From assembly GCA_029256085.1 (NCBI GenBank), contig JAQSYP010000001.1, positions 372,001 through 436,000 of the forward strand: a stretch of DNA of 64,000 bases, read 5' to 3'. This DNA comes from Caryophanales bacterium. Lineage in GTDB: Bacteria; Bacillota; Bacilli; CAJFEE01. Positions 40,329 to 50,821 of the stretch are shown here, piece by piece (position 1 is the first letter of the stretch; every line of letters begins with the position of its first letter). The notes below the pieces were generated by a model. The model ran no database searches, had not been told where the DNA came from, and worked only from the letters and a program-made list of their open reading frames with translations. The position numbers and the translations under genes were made by a program.

Positions 40329-40755
40329 AAAAAGAAAGGGTTACACTTTAATAGAATTTAATGTCGTGTTAGTTGGTATGATTTTAATTCTAAGTATGTT
40401 CTTCGCACCACGCTATATTAAAGTTAATTTAACTGAATTTTATTACCTGAAGAGACTCAAATATGATTTGATTTACGCTCAAAACTATTCAATGCGAAAA
40501 AATGATAAAGTTTTTATTTATTTCAATATAAATGATGGAAGTTATAACTTAAGAAATTCACCACTAAGTAAACCGATTTTGAGCAGACAAGGGTCAAATA
40601 AAATTAATATAACTAACATAACTACGACTAATCCAATAAGTTATTCTAGTAGTGGTGCAATAAACCAAGCCGGAAAGATTGAATTCAACATATCTGGAAG
40701 GAAAAGCACAATAGTATTATATATTGGGAGTGGTAGATCCAATGTTGAAACGTAA
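40312..40755 (+). CDS. comGD: Competence minor pseudopilin ComGD
   Basis: KRKG|YTLIEFNVVLVGMILIL; position. Confidence 0.86.
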   Translation: MYKFNKKRKGYTLIEFNVVLVGMILILSMFFAPRYIKVNLTEFYYLKRLKYDLIYAQNYSMRKNDKVFIYFNINDGSYNLRNSPLSKPILSRQGSNKINITNITTTNPISYSSSGAINQAGKIEFNISGRKSTIVLYIGSGRSNVET

Positions 40756-40984
40756 GGCAAATATATTAATCGAAAGTATTGTATGTTTTACTATAGTTGC
40801 ATTTATATGCTTAACTTTGGCTCCATTAATTAGTAATCTTACATTAAAAAGGCAAGAAAATGTGAAAAGAATTATCCTTGCAAAAGCAAAAAGAACTAGT
40901 AATTTGTATCAAAATTCTAATTTAAATAGTTATAGTCAAAAAGAAGTTCAGTATGTTTTAAATCATTATGAAAAGAAGAGGTAA
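40742..40984 (+). CDS. comGE: Competence minor pseudopilin ComGE
   Basis: MLKRKANILIESIVCFTIVAF; position between comGD and comGF. Confidence 0.78.
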   Translation: MLKRKANILIESIVCFTIVAFICLTLAPLISNLTLKRQENVKRIILAKAKRTSNLYQNSNLNSYSQKEVQYVLNHYEKKR

Positions 40985-41393
40985 TACATTAATAGAACTG
41001 TTACTAAGTATATTTGTTTTTGCATTAAGTTTCACATTACTAGGAACTTTAATTACTTCTTTTAAAACTAATATGGATACTAATTCTTCATACTCTTTTT
41101 ATGAGCTTCAAACGGCTTTCACTCAGATGAGAAATGAAATTACAAGCTCAAATCTTACTACGATAAATACAGGTAATATATTATCGTTTAAAAATTCTAA
41201 AGGTGAAATAGTAGCTTATAAACTATATGGGGACAGAGTGATAAGACAAGTTAATGGGGCAGGTTATGTCGTATTATTATTTAATATAAAGAGTTTTAGA
41301 ACATTCAAGAGTGATAGTAAATTATTTATAGAAGTAATGACAATCGGTGATAATTATTACGTAGAGGAGATAGTATTTCCTAATGTTGATTAG
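40968..41393 (+). CDS. comGF: Competence minor pseudopilin ComGF
   Basis: MKRRG|NTLIELLLSIFVFALSF; position. Confidence 0.85.
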   Translation: MKRRGNTLIELLLSIFVFALSFTLLGTLITSFKTNMDTNSSYSFYELQTAFTQMRNEITSSNLTTINTGNILSFKNSKGEIVAYKLYGDRVIRQVNGAGYVVLLFNIKSFRTFKSDSKLFIEVMTIGDNYYVEEIVFPNVD

Positions 41394-41766
41394 AAGGAAA
41401 GCATTTGTTCTTCCGCACGTTCTTGTATTCTGCGCAGTTGTAATAAACTTTTTTTATTTACTCTTAAATATTGTGAGTATAGAAAATAAGCTTTCGTTAA
41501 TCATGGAAGAAGGTATCGAGCAGGAAATCATAGTCTATGAAAATAAAGATGAAATAGTAAATTTTATAAAAGACGGGTTAGATCATATGGAAAATACAGT
41601 TGGTCATCGTATAATAACTTATCGTAAAGTAACACAAACTACTGATCCTAATATAAAAATCGCAAATGTAAATATTAAGAATCTCAATAATGATTTGCAA
41701 ACTACATTTATTATCCATTATGATTTAATTAATGAAAGAATAATATATTGGATAAAGACGGGGTAA
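41383..41766 (+). CDS. comGG: Competence minor pseudopilin ComGG
   Basis: MLIRRKAFVLPHVLVFCAVVINFFYLLLN; last gene of the comG cluster. Confidence 0.8.
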   Translation: MLIRRKAFVLPHVLVFCAVVINFFYLLLNIVSIENKLSLIMEEGIEQEIIVYENKDEIVNFIKDGLDHMENTVGHRIITYRKVTQTTDPNIKIANVNIKNLNNDLQTTFIIHYDLINERIIYWIKTG

Positions 41767-41768
41767 TA

Positions 41769-42278
41769 ATGAAACCAATAATCTTAACTGGCTTTATGGG
41801 GTGTGGAAAAACTACTGTTGGTAAGAAATTAGCAGAATTACTTGATCTAGAATTTAAAGATACTGACAGTCTAATTATAAAATATGAATCAAAAACTATC
41901 GCAGATATATTCAAAGAAAAGGGAGAAGAAGGATTCCGTTATCTTGAATCATTGACTTTAAAAAAATTAATTAATGAGCCATCTGTTATTGCTTCTGGTG
42001 GTGGCATATTACTTAAACAAGAAAATAGAAAGTTAATAAAAGAATCTTTTATTAGTATATATCTGGTTTGCGATTTTGAAACTATTTTAAAAAGGTTAGA
42101 AAACGATAATTCAAGGCCACTTTTTGATAAGAATAATTTGGATGAGTTTAAAAATAGATATCTTAGCAGATTACAATTTTATAATGAGTGTGATATTAAG
42201 ATAAGTGTCGATGGAAAAAGTGTTGACACTATTTGTAATGATATTGTTGCAAGTTTAAAAAATAACCATATAGGATAA
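41769..42278 (+). CDS. aroK: Shikimate kinase
   Basis: ILTGFMGCGKTTVGKKLAELL, FKDTDSLI, GEEGFRYLES, IASGGGILL. Confidence 0.94.
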   Translation: MKPIILTGFMGCGKTTVGKKLAELLDLEFKDTDSLIIKYESKTIADIFKEKGEEGFRYLESLTLKKLINEPSVIASGGGILLKQENRKLIKESFISIYLVCDFETILKRLENDNSRPLFDKNNLDEFKNRYLSRLQFYNECDIKISVDGKSVDTICNDIVASLKNNHIG

Positions 42279-42316
42279 GTTAGTAATATAAAAAAATATA
42301 TGGTTTGGTGGTTACT

Positions 42317-42544
42317 ATGAAAACTAATGATTATATAAAATATGTTACGCAAGAATTTGTAAAGTATATGAATCAGCCCGATGAAGTTAAGAAGAAGATT
42401 AAAGAAGAGAAAAAACAAAATCAAGAACCTTTTTTAACTAAGTGGTTTGGAGTTCTTCCAATATCAGTTTCAATTATGATGTCGAAGGATGCTAAAGATA
42501 TACAAGAACATATGGAAATAGTAGATGAAAAGGAAACCTCGTGA
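42317..42544 (+). CDS. yqzE: YqzE family protein
   Basis: MKTNDYIKYVTQEFVKYMNQPDEVKKKIKEEKKQNQEPFLTKWFGVLPISVSIMM; downstream of comG. Confidence 0.83.
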   Translation: MKTNDYIKYVTQEFVKYMNQPDEVKKKIKEEKKQNQEPFLTKWFGVLPISVSIMMSKDAKDIQEHMEIVDEKETS

Positions 42545-42560
42545 GGTTTCCTTTTTTTAA
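42531..42560 (+). terminator. yqzE terminator
   Basis: AAGGAAACCTCGTGAGGTTTCCTTTTTTT. Confidence 0.85.
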
Positions 42561-42623
42561 ATTAATCTTGTTGATTTGAGCTTGCGACCCTCGCTTTCCG
42601 CGTACACGGAATGAAAAATTCAT

Positions 42624-42745
42624 TGGGATTAAAAAATCACTCTTGGATTAAATAAACTTATTTTGGATTAAAAAATTACTCTTTTGGATTAAAAAAACTT
42701 TTTTTGGATTAAAAAATCACTCTTTTGGATTAAAAAGAAAAAAAT
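42624..42745. repeat. Tandem array of about six A-tract units (about 20-21 bp)
   Basis: GGATTAAA starts at 42626, 42645, 42665, 42686, 42706, 42727; unit approx GGATTAAAAAATCACTCTTTT. Confidence 0.85.
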
Positions 42746-42829
42746 ATATCTTTGATAAAAAAGTTTCACTATGAATTGCCACTGTTTTAGCTATATATGT
42801 ATAAGAATCTGGCCATCGCCAAGCTAATT

Positions 42830-43621
42830 TTATGCGGATAGATCACTTTTTAAGTAAAAAATGCCACCATTTACAGGTTCTACATTAATTTGTGGATTAA
42901 ATAGCTCCTGAATGGCCTCTTTTTCACGTGTATATTCTTCAGTGATCTCAGTCTCATCCTCATAAAAGGCATTAAGCAAATTTAGATCATGATCAATGCG
43001 GTTATTAGCATCATTTATCCAATTGTTATCATTAGTATTTATAACATGTTCAATAACTGTTCTAATCCGATTTATGCCGCTCTTTGGAGTTATCAACGGT
43101 GATAAAGTAAAACAATAATCAGGTATTTTTGAAGTGAGATTTCTACGGTTGACCAGATCAATAAAATCAAACACAATTTTTCCGGAAATTAGATTGATGC
43201 CTATTGATAGTAATTGTTGCTTTGATAAATTTGTTTTATATTCAATTTTAGCGTTAATATTTAACCAAGGATGGAGTGATGTCCTTATTCCACTTGAATT
43301 AACTACTTCGTAAAGCCTAACATAACTTCCAAGGTCCCTAGTACTATTAAATATTTGATGTAGTCTAGGTGAACCAAAATGGATTTGTTCAGCTTTAATT
43401 TTTTGATCCTCAAGTTGCTCAAATGCAAACTTTACTTTTTGAGGTTGAGGTGTGCCGCCCGTTTTTTCTAAGTAGTGCCAATAAAAAGGACGATTCATTA
43501 GTAGTTTGTCCATTTCAATCGTAAGTTGAACTGTTAAAGTGTTATCACCTTCATTGAGAATTGTACACTTATTTGCAAGAAAGAACCGCTCTAGAATTTT
43601 TCGTATATCATTTTGCAGCAT
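42830..43621 (-). CDS. yqhG: YqhG family protein
   Basis: Cotranscribed with the SNF2 helicase (yqhH) as in B. subtilis; 263 aa. Confidence 0.8.
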   Translation of the reverse strand: MLQNDIRKILERFFLANKCTILNEGDNTLTVQLTIEMDKLLMNRPFYWHYLEKTGGTPQPQKVKFAFEQLEDQKIKAEQIHFGSPRLHQIFNSTRDLGSYVRLYEVVNSSGIRTSLHPWLNINAKIEYKTNLSKQQLLSIGINLISGKIVFDFIDLVNRRNLTSKIPDYCFTLSPLITPKSGINRIRTVIEHVINTNDNNWINDANNRIDHDLNLLNAFYEDETEITEEYTREKEAIQELFNPQINVEPVNGGIFYLKSDLSA

Positions 43622-45278
43622 CTAATTCCTCCTCGTCTTCATTAATCTCTGAAATTAATTCAGTTAAGTGATGCATTTTAAGCTCGACTTCCTTTTTGCT
43701 ACTAGAGTAAGAAAGTGCATCAGTTATGTATTCCTCAATATTAATTTTCTTAATCTTTTCTAAAATATCGTCAAGTTCGCCTACAACTCGTTCGAATAAA
43801 TGAATCTTTTCATATAAAAGATTCAATATCTGTTCTTCAATAGTATCTTTTGTAGAAAAGTTATAAATATGGACATCATTTTCTTGACCAAGGCGATGTA
43901 TACGGCCAATCCTTTGTTCTAATCTCATTGGATTCCATGGGAGATCATAGTTAATCATATTGCTACAGAATTGTAGGTTAATTCCTTCACCACCGGCTTC
44001 AGTTGCAATTAATACTTGTGCGCGTTCTTTAAAAAGCTCTTTCATCCAGTCCTTTTTACCACGTTTAAACCCACCACGAAAAGGAACAGATGTAATTCCA
44101 TTCTGTTTAAGATACCATTGGAGATACACTTGTGTTGCTCTATATTCAGTGAAAATAATTACCTTATCATTTATAGATTTTATTATTTCAACAGCCTTTT
44201 CGGCTTTACTATTTTTTTCTACTCTATGTATTTTCTCCATGAGAAAATCAATTTGGGACTTCCTGTATATACTAATATCTTCCTCTTGTAACCATTTTTT
44301 AAGAGTCATATAAACGGCTTCTCGACTGCTACATGCCTCACGTTCAAGTGTTAATAAAGTAAAAGCGTTTGACATACCCATTTCAGACGTTCTAACATTT
44401 CTTATTGCTTCATACAATTCACACTCAGTTTTGCTAAAATCAATTTTAATATTGTGAACAACACGCTTAGGCCATTCCATACCAGTGTCCGCACGACGGT
44501 TTCTAATCATTATGCTATTTACTAGTTTTTTTAGATGTTCACCATTTGTGAATTTTCGGTTTTTAGCTTCGTACTTCTCTCCAAATCTCTTTTCATTACC
44601 GAGATGACCAGGCTTTAGTAAAGATACTAAGTTAAAAATTTCTTCAATTCTATTTTGGACAGGTGTAGCTGTTAAAAGTAAACAAAACTTTTTCTTTAGT
44701 AATTTTACAAACTCGTAATTTTTAGTTTTGGCATTTTTTAATTTATGAGCTTCATCGATAATAACCAAGTCATAATTTTGATTTAGTACGATATCTTTGT
44801 GTGGATTTCGTTTTGCTGTATCGATTGACGATACTACAACATCACATGTTTCCCAAACATATTCCTTTTTCTGAGGAATTGCAGGTATGTAAAACTTTTG
44901 ATTCAGTTCGAAAGCCCATTGGGAAACTAAAGAAGCGGGGACTAATATTAATGCTTTTTTTACTAATCCTCTAATCATAAGTTCTTTAAGAATTAAACCA
45001 GCTTCAATAGTCTTACCAAGTCCAACCTCATCTGCTAGAATTGCCTTTCCATTCATATCTTCAATTACATTTCTAGCAACCTCAAGTTGGTGATTATATA
45101 TAGTTAAATGAGGCAAGTATTTAATTGATTGGAGCCCTTCAAATTCGGTTATGAGAGTATTTTTCTCTATTTCATACGAAAGCTGGAATAACTCATGGGA
45201 GGACCATGGTCCATCTTCATCAAATCTCTTTAAAAAGCCTTCTTCCCATTCAGTATTATAATTTATTGGTAGCTTCAT
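43608..45278 (-). CDS. yqhH: SNF2/RapA-type DEAD/DEAH helicase (YqhH)
   Basis: ILADEVGLGKTIEAGLIL, IIDEAHKLKNA, LTATPVQN, LPWNPMRLEQRIGRIHRLGQ. Confidence 0.93.
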   Translation of the reverse strand: MKLPINYNTEWEEGFLKRFDEDGPWSSHELFQLSYEIEKNTLITEFEGLQSIKYLPHLTIYNHQLEVARNVIEDMNGKAILADEVGLGKTIEAGLILKELMIRGLVKKALILVPASLVSQWAFELNQKFYIPAIPQKKEYVWETCDVVVSSIDTAKRNPHKDIVLNQNYDLVIIDEAHKLKNAKTKNYEFVKLLKKKFCLLLTATPVQNRIEEIFNLVSLLKPGHLGNEKRFGEKYEAKNRKFTNGEHLKKLVNSIMIRNRRADTGMEWPKRVVHNIKIDFSKTECELYEAIRNVRTSEMGMSNAFTLLTLEREACSSREAVYMTLKKWLQEEDISIYRKSQIDFLMEKIHRVEKNSKAEKAVEIIKSINDKVIIFTEYRATQVYLQWYLKQNGITSVPFRGGFKRGKKDWMKELFKERAQVLIATEAGGEGINLQFCSNMINYDLPWNPMRLEQRIGRIHRLGQENDVHIYNFSTKDTIEEQILNLLYEKIHLFERVVGELDDILEKIKKINIEEYITDALSYSSSKKEVELKMHHLTELISEINEDEEELDAAK

Positions 45279-45435
45279 TTTTTTCACCTTTAATCTACTA
45301 ATATCAAATTTAGAAAATTTGTACATTTTAATTGCTTCAACAATTACATAAATGTTAGGATAAATTTGTAAATCAAAAACTTATAAAGTTAATTTATATT
45401 TTTACCAAAAAATTGAAATTAATGCTGCGAATGAA

Positions 45436-45600
45436 AATATGAGGAGAGACTATTTTGAAAATAGCGCCGAAGGAGTAAGATTATGGGATAATCTCTCAGG
45501 CAAAAGAACTCGTATTTGACGCAACTCTGGAGAGAGCTCGAATGTTTGAGCCACCTACGAGGTAAGCTTAACTGCTAAACTTTCTGGTTAAAGGACAGAG
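45436..45600 (+). promoter_or_regulatory. Tandem glycine riboswitch upstream of gcvT
   Basis: Aptamer 1: GGAGAGAC...GCGCCGAAGGAGTAAG...ATCTCTCAGGCAAAAGAACTCG...GACGCAACTCTGGAGAG; aptamer 2 ends AAACTTTCTGGTTAAAGGACAGAG; precedes the gcv operon. Confidence 0.93.
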
Positions 45601-45632
45601 CCCTAGAACACTAGGGGTCTGTCTATTTTTAT
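45594..45632 (+). terminator. Riboswitch expression-platform terminator
   Basis: GACAGAGCCCTAGAACACTAGGGGTCTGTCTATTTTT. Confidence 0.85.
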
Positions 45633-45651
45633 TGTAAGAGGGGGATTTTTA

Positions 45652-46740
45652 ATGTCATTAAAAAGAACGCCATTATTTGATGTTTATAAAAAATATGGTG
45701 GGAAAACTATTGATTTCGGTGGTTGGGAATTACCAGTACAATTTTCAAGTATTAAAGAAGAACATATAGCTGTTAGAGAAAGAGCGGGCTTGTTTGATGT
45801 TTCTCATATGGGAGAGATATTGATAAAAGGCGAGCAAAGTCTTTCTTTCTTGCAAAGCATATTAACTAATGATATTTCAAAGCTTACACCAGGTAAGATA
45901 ATCTATACTTTAATGTGCTATGAAAATGGAACAGTTGTAGATGATCTACTAGTGTACATGTTAGGTATTGAAGAATATTTACTAGTAGTTAATGCGTCAA
46001 ATACTGAAAAAGATTATGAATGGATAAATTCTAAAAAAATTGAGAATGTAACGATTGAAAACGTATCAAGCGATTGGGCACAGCTAGCTATACAAGGACC
46101 TGCTTCAATAGAAATAATTGAGAAGCTTACTGGAATTAGTAGTGATGAAATAAAGTACTTCACTTTTTTAGATGAAGTAGATATTAAAGGTATACAAGTT
46201 TTACTATCACGAACTGGATATACTGGTGAGGATGGATATGAGATTTATTGTCAAAGTTTTGAAGCGAAAAAATTATGGGAAGCTTTGATGGATGAAGGAG
46301 AAGAATATGGACTTATTCCTTGTGGATTAGGGGCAAGGGATACCTTGAGATTTGAAGTTAAGTATCCATTATATGGCCAAGAAATCACAGATGAAATTAC
46401 ACCGCTCGAGGCAGGTTTAAATTTCGCAGTAAAATTACAAAAAGAAGATTTTATCGGAAAAAGTAGCTTATTAGCTCAAAAAGAATCTGGGATTCCTAGA
46501 AAACTTGTAGGCATTGAGATGATAGATAATGGAATTCCAAGACATGGCTATGAAATTTTTGTAGGTGATGTAAAAATTGGTCATGTAACTACTGGAACAC
46601 AAGTACCTTCAACAAAAAGGAATGTTGGATTAGCGCTTATTAATGTTGATTTTAGTGAAATTGGTACTCCTCTAGAAGTAGTAATTAGAAATAAAAAATT
46701 AAGGGCTGAAGTAGTCCAAACTCCATTTTATAAGAGATAA
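45652..46740 (+). CDS. gcvT: Glycine cleavage system aminomethyltransferase T protein
   Basis: [44 protein letters not shown]. Confidence 0.97.
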   Translation: MSLKRTPLFDVYKKYGGKTIDFGGWELPVQFSSIKEEHIAVRERAGLFDVSHMGEILIKGEQSLSFLQSILTNDISKLTPGKIIYTLMCYENGTVVDDLLVYMLGIEEYLLVVNASNTEKDYEWINSKKIENVTIENVSSDWAQLAIQGPASIEIIEKLTGISSDEIKYFTFLDEVDIKGIQVLLSRTGYTGEDGYEIYCQSFEAKKLWEALMDEGEEYGLIPCGLGARDTLRFEVKYPLYGQEITDEITPLEAGLNFAVKLQKEDFIGKSSLLAQKESGIPRKLVGIEMIDNGIPRHGYEIFVGDVKIGHVTTGTQVPSTKRNVGLALINVDFSEIGTPLEVVIRNKKLRAEVVQTPFYKR

Positions 46741-46752
46741 GGGTGGTAAAAA

Positions 46753-48105
46753 ATGAATCATCGCTACATTCCTTTAACAGATGACGATAAGAAATTAATG
46801 TTGGAAGCAATAGGTGTGGATACAATTAATGATTTATTTAAAGATATACCAGATCAAGTGAAGTTTACTAACTTATTAAATCTTAAAGAATCATTATCAG
46901 AAACAGAGTTAATTAAAGAGTTCAAGAGACTATCAAATAAGAATGCAAACTTACAAGAGTATACATCATATTTAGGAGCAGGTGTTTACGAGCATTATAT
47001 CCCTGCTGTTGTAGACCACATGTTATTAAGGTCAGAGTTTTATACGGCTTATACTCCATATCAACCAGAAATTTCTCAAGGTGAACTACAAGCAATTTTT
47101 GAATTTCAATCTATGATTTGTGAAATAACTGGAATGGATGTTGCCAATGCGTCTATGTATGATGGTGCGACAGCTTTAGCTGAAGCTGCAATGCTTGCGC
47201 ATGGTCATACAAAAAAGAAGAAGATTCTAATCTCCGAGGCTGTTCATCCAGAATATCGTGATGTAGTTCTTTCGTATGCTAAGGGACAGAATGTAGATGT
47301 TGAATTTGTTAAAGTTGATAACGGCATAACTTGCATAGACAGCCTACAAGAGAAATTAAATGAAGATATTGCAGCTGTTTGTGTACAATATCCTAACTTT
47401 TTTGGTCAAGTTGAAGATATTGAAGCAATTAAAGATAAGTTTGGAGACCTGAGTACACTTCTGATAGTCTCAAGTAATCCTTTAGCTCTTGGAGTTTTAG
47501 AGGCACCGGGTTATATTGGAGCAGATATAGTAGTTGGTGATACGCAACCATTTGGAATTCCAACTGCATTTGGTGGCCCTCATTGTGGTTATTTTGCGGT
47601 TAAATCTAAGTATATGCGTAAAGTTCCTGGAAGACTTGTTGGGGAAACAGTAGATGAAAATGGCTTAAGAGGTTATGTATTAACTTTACAGGCACGTGAG
47701 CAACATATTAGGAGAGATAAAGCAACTTCGAATATTTGTTCAAATCAAGCACTAAATGCTTTAGCATCTGCTATATGCATGTCTGCTTTAGGTCCAAATG
47801 GATTACAGGAAATTGCCGAACAAAACATCCAAAAAGCATACTATGCGAGGCAGCAATTTGAGGAGGCAGGTTTTGAAGTCCTTTATTCAAATGATATGTT
47901 TAATGAATTTGTAGTTAAGTTAGATAAAAGTGCGAAAGAAGTAAATAAACACCTATTTAACAAAGGCATAATTGGTGGATTAGAACTTTCACGTTACTTT
48001 ACTAATAAAACAAATGAAATGTTGATTTGTATTACTGAATTACGAACTAAGTCTGAAATAGATACTTTCGTAAAAGAAATGAGGGATTACAATGAGCAAA
48101 AATAA
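46753..48105 (+). CDS. gcvPA: Glycine dehydrogenase (decarboxylating) subunit 1
   Basis: [15 protein letters not shown]-like motif, [20 protein letters not shown]. Confidence 0.97.
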   Translation: MNHRYIPLTDDDKKLMLEAIGVDTINDLFKDIPDQVKFTNLLNLKESLSETELIKEFKRLSNKNANLQEYTSYLGAGVYEHYIPAVVDHMLLRSEFYTAYTPYQPEISQGELQAIFEFQSMICEITGMDVANASMYDGATALAEAAMLAHGHTKKKKILISEAVHPEYRDVVLSYAKGQNVDVEFVKVDNGITCIDSLQEKLNEDIAAVCVQYPNFFGQVEDIEAIKDKFGDLSTLLIVSSNPLALGVLEAPGYIGADIVVGDTQPFGIPTAFGGPHCGYFAVKSKYMRKVPGRLVGETVDENGLRGYVLTLQAREQHIRRDKATSNICSNQALNALASAICMSALGPNGLQEIAEQNIQKAYYARQQFEEAGFEVLYSNDMFNEFVVKLDKSAKEVNKHLFNKGIIGGLELSRYFTNKTNEMLICITELRTKSEIDTFVKEMRDYNEQK

Positions 48106-49537
48106 TCCGTTAATTTTCGAATTGAGCAAAGAAGGTAGAGTTGCATACTCTCTACCAAAGAATGATGTGGATACTGTACCAGGATTATCAACAAAGTTTA
48201 GAAGAAAAAGTAAGCCTAATTTACCTCAAGTATCTGAGCTAGATTTAGTAAGACATTATACAGGTCTTTCAAAACGTAACCACGGTGTTGATTCAGGATT
48301 TTATCCTTTAGGCTCTTGTACTATGAAATATAATCCGAAAATAAACGAGTTAGTTTCAAGGTTTGAAGGTTTTGCTAATATCCACCCATTGCAAGAAGAA
48401 GACACAGTTCAAGGTGCCCTTGAACTAATGTACGACTTACAACAAGAATTAAAAGAGATTACGGGTATGGATGAAATAACCCTTCAACCGTGTGCTGGTG
48501 CTCATGGTGAATGGACTGGTCTAATGTTAATTCGGTCATACCATGAGAGTAGAGGAGACTTTAAACGTACAAAAGTTTTAGCTCCTGATAGTGCACATGG
48601 CACTAATCCAGCATCTGCAACAGTTGCAGGTTTTGATACAATTACAGTTAAATCGTTAGAGGATGGTCACGTTGATTTAGAACATTTAAGAAGCGTTGTT
48701 GGAGATGATACAGCTGCTTTAATGTTAACTAATCCGAATACACTTGGACTTTTTGAAAAAGATATTCTTGAAATGACGAGAATCGTTCATGAAGCAGGTG
48801 GCAAAGTTTATTATGACGGTGCAAATCTAAATGCTATTCTTTCTAAAGCACGTCCTGGAGATATGGGCTTTGACGTTGTACATTTAAACCTGCACAAAAC
48901 ATTCTCAACACCTCATGGTGGTGGTGGACCTGGTTCTGGTCCGGTTGGAGTAAAATCTGATTTAATTCCTTTTTTACCAGTACCAATTATTGAGAAGCAT
49001 GATGATAAATTTACATTAAATTATAATGTTCCGAAGTCTATAGGAAGGGTAAAAGCTTTCTATGGTAACTTTAGTATAAACGTACGTGCATACGCATATA
49101 TTCGTTCGCTAGGTGCAGAAGGGCTTAAAGAGGTAACAGAGGGTGCAGTTCTAAATGCTAACTATATGATGGAAAAGCTGGCTGCATATTATGATGTTCC
49201 GTTTGAAGGTCCTTGTAAGCACGAATTTGTCTTATCAGGCCGTAAACAAAAGAAGCTAGGGGTTAGAACACTTGATATTGCGAAACGTTTACTAGACTTT
49301 GGATACCATCCGCCTACGATCTATTTCCCGTTAATAGTTGAAGAGTGTATGATGATTGAGCCAACAGAAACAGAATCCAAAGAAACGCTAGACGGTTTTA
49401 TAGATGTAATGATTCAAATAGCTAAAGAGGTTGAGGATACTCCTGAAATAGTTCAGAACGCACCTCATACAACTGTAGTTAAAAGATTGGATGAAACACG
49501 TGCCGCACGTACTCCAGTACTAAGATATACAAAATAA
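48092..49537 (+). CDS. gcvPB: Glycine dehydrogenase (decarboxylating) subunit 2
   Basis: SHGTNPAS-type motif ([11 protein letters not shown]), [22 protein letters not shown]. Confidence 0.97.
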   Translation: MSKNNPLIFELSKEGRVAYSLPKNDVDTVPGLSTKFRRKSKPNLPQVSELDLVRHYTGLSKRNHGVDSGFYPLGSCTMKYNPKINELVSRFEGFANIHPLQEEDTVQGALELMYDLQQELKEITGMDEITLQPCAGAHGEWTGLMLIRSYHESRGDFKRTKVLAPDSAHGTNPASATVAGFDTITVKSLEDGHVDLEHLRSVVGDDTAALMLTNPNTLGLFEKDILEMTRIVHEAGGKVYYDGANLNAILSKARPGDMGFDVVHLNLHKTFSTPHGGGGPGSGPVGVKSDLIPFLPVPIIEKHDDKFTLNYNVPKSIGRVKAFYGNFSINVRAYAYIRSLGAEGLKEVTEGAVLNANYMMEKLAAYYDVPFEGPCKHEFVLSGRKQKKLGVRTLDIAKRLLDFGYHPPTIYFPLIVEECMMIEPTETESKETLDGFIDVMIQIAKEVEDTPEIVQNAPHTTVVKRLDETRAARTPVLRYTK

Positions 49538-49544
49538 ATAAAAT

Positions 49545-49582
49545 GTACTCAGATTAATCTCTGGGTACATTTTTATTTTACT
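49545..49582 (+). terminator. gcv operon terminator
   Basis: AATGTACTCAGATTAATCTCTGGGTACATTTTTATTTT. Confidence 0.75.
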
Positions 49583-49588
49583 ATATAA

Positions 49589-50077
49589 TTACTTCAATCT
49601 GATTGACCGGATAAAAAAGAAAGCAATAGAACCAAATATAGTAGTCAAAAAAATAAGTAAGAAATAATCATTTAAACTAACATTTTTGCTTATTGAAATA
49701 TTAATTGTATTCCAAGTAATATAGGTGAAAAATATAGAAATCTCATTTTTCATTACATTTATCATCATACTCCCATTTTTATATTGCCTTTCAATATTTT
49801 CTGGTGTTAAATTCAAATAATTATATGTATGTGGAAACTTTTCGAGTATTGTTAGCACTATCCATAAGATAGCTCCTATCATTGGTAAAATAAAGATAAA
49901 TTCTTTATCTCCATAGTTGTCTACTTGGCCAGCCGAATCAAAATGCATAGGAACGGTCTTAGGTATGTCAGACCAGACTAGTTTTAAGTAAATAAATATA
50001 CCTATAAAAGAAGCAATTGATATTGTATTTAAAATAATTTCGAACATAGTTTTTTTGATTTTAATAATTGGACGCAT
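49589..50077 (-). CDS. DUF1648 domain membrane protein
   Basis: Motif WSDIPKTVPMHFDSAGQVDNYGDKEFIFILP; start assigned to ATG 50077 after AAAGGGGG. Confidence 0.78.
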   Translation of the reverse strand: MRPIIKIKKTMFEIILNTISIASFIGIFIYLKLVWSDIPKTVPMHFDSAGQVDNYGDKEFIFILPMIGAILWIVLTILEKFPHTYNYLNLTPENIERQYKNGSMMINVMKNEISIFFTYITWNTINISISKNVSLNDYFLLIFLTTIFGSIAFFFIRSIRLK

Positions 50078-50147
50078 TATGAATCCCCCTTTAATGAAAA
50101 AACAGTAATTTTCATAATTGAAAATCACTGCTCTAGTTGATATATAT

Positions 50148-50528
50148 TTATTTTGCTTTAATCTTACCACTCCAAATTTTAAATCCGCCCTTAAGAGTGT
50201 AAATTTCTTTATGACCATACTTCTTTAATGTCATTGCTGCACGAGGACAACGAACACCACTTTGACAATATATATATACGGGTTGGTCTGTACGTAATTC
50301 ATTTTTTCTATATCTAATTTGTGATAAAGGCATATTTCTTGCACCTAATATATGTCCTCCATCATATTCTTCTTTTTCTCTAATATCAATTAATTGTCCT
50401 TTTCTGTACCCAGCTCTAAAATCTTCTTCATTAAGCTGAGTTAAAGTATTCCTTTGCATAAAAAACATAATTAAAAAATAAACAACTAAAGCCCCTGCAA
50501 CTATTAATAAAACTGTTGATAAATCCAA
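50148..50528 (-). CDS. yqhL: Rhodanese-like domain membrane-anchored protein (YqhL)
   Basis: LIDIREKEEYDGGHILGARNMPL, YIYCQSGVRCPRAA; TTG start after AAGGAGGAG. Confidence 0.88.
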   Translation of the reverse strand: MDLSTVLLIVAGALVVYFLIMFFMQRNTLTQLNEEDFRAGYRKGQLIDIREKEEYDGGHILGARNMPLSQIRYRKNELRTDQPVYIYCQSGVRCPRAAMTLKKYGHKEIYTLKGGFKIWSGKIKAK

Positions 50529-50821
50529 GTAGTTCTCCTCCTTAAATACTTTCCAATTTATTATAACAAAATTTGCTAAACGTTCAAAATATATTTTTAA
50601 ATGTTTGTCAAGAGGGAAAAGTGATAATTTCAATATATTGTATTGTCGAAAACTATATATATACAACATATTGATTTAGATTATTTGATATGGTAAATTT
50701 AGCTTGTCCTTTTCTTAAAATTATTTAGCGAAAATGGGCATAATTACATACCTAATTATTAATAAATGCACATTTTGTGCGTTTATATAGAGGTTTGAAT
50801 ACAAAGAGGAGATGGTTATTC

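Noticed and set aside
42624-42745. Tandem repeats considered as a CRISPR array
   Set aside because: Units are contiguous at 19-21 bp with no unique spacers and no cas genes nearby.
42795-42828. Possible further family 2 remnant (CTGGCCATCGCCAAGCTAATTTTA)
   Set aside because: Only the loop region resembles the family and the stem pairing is poor; could be chance.
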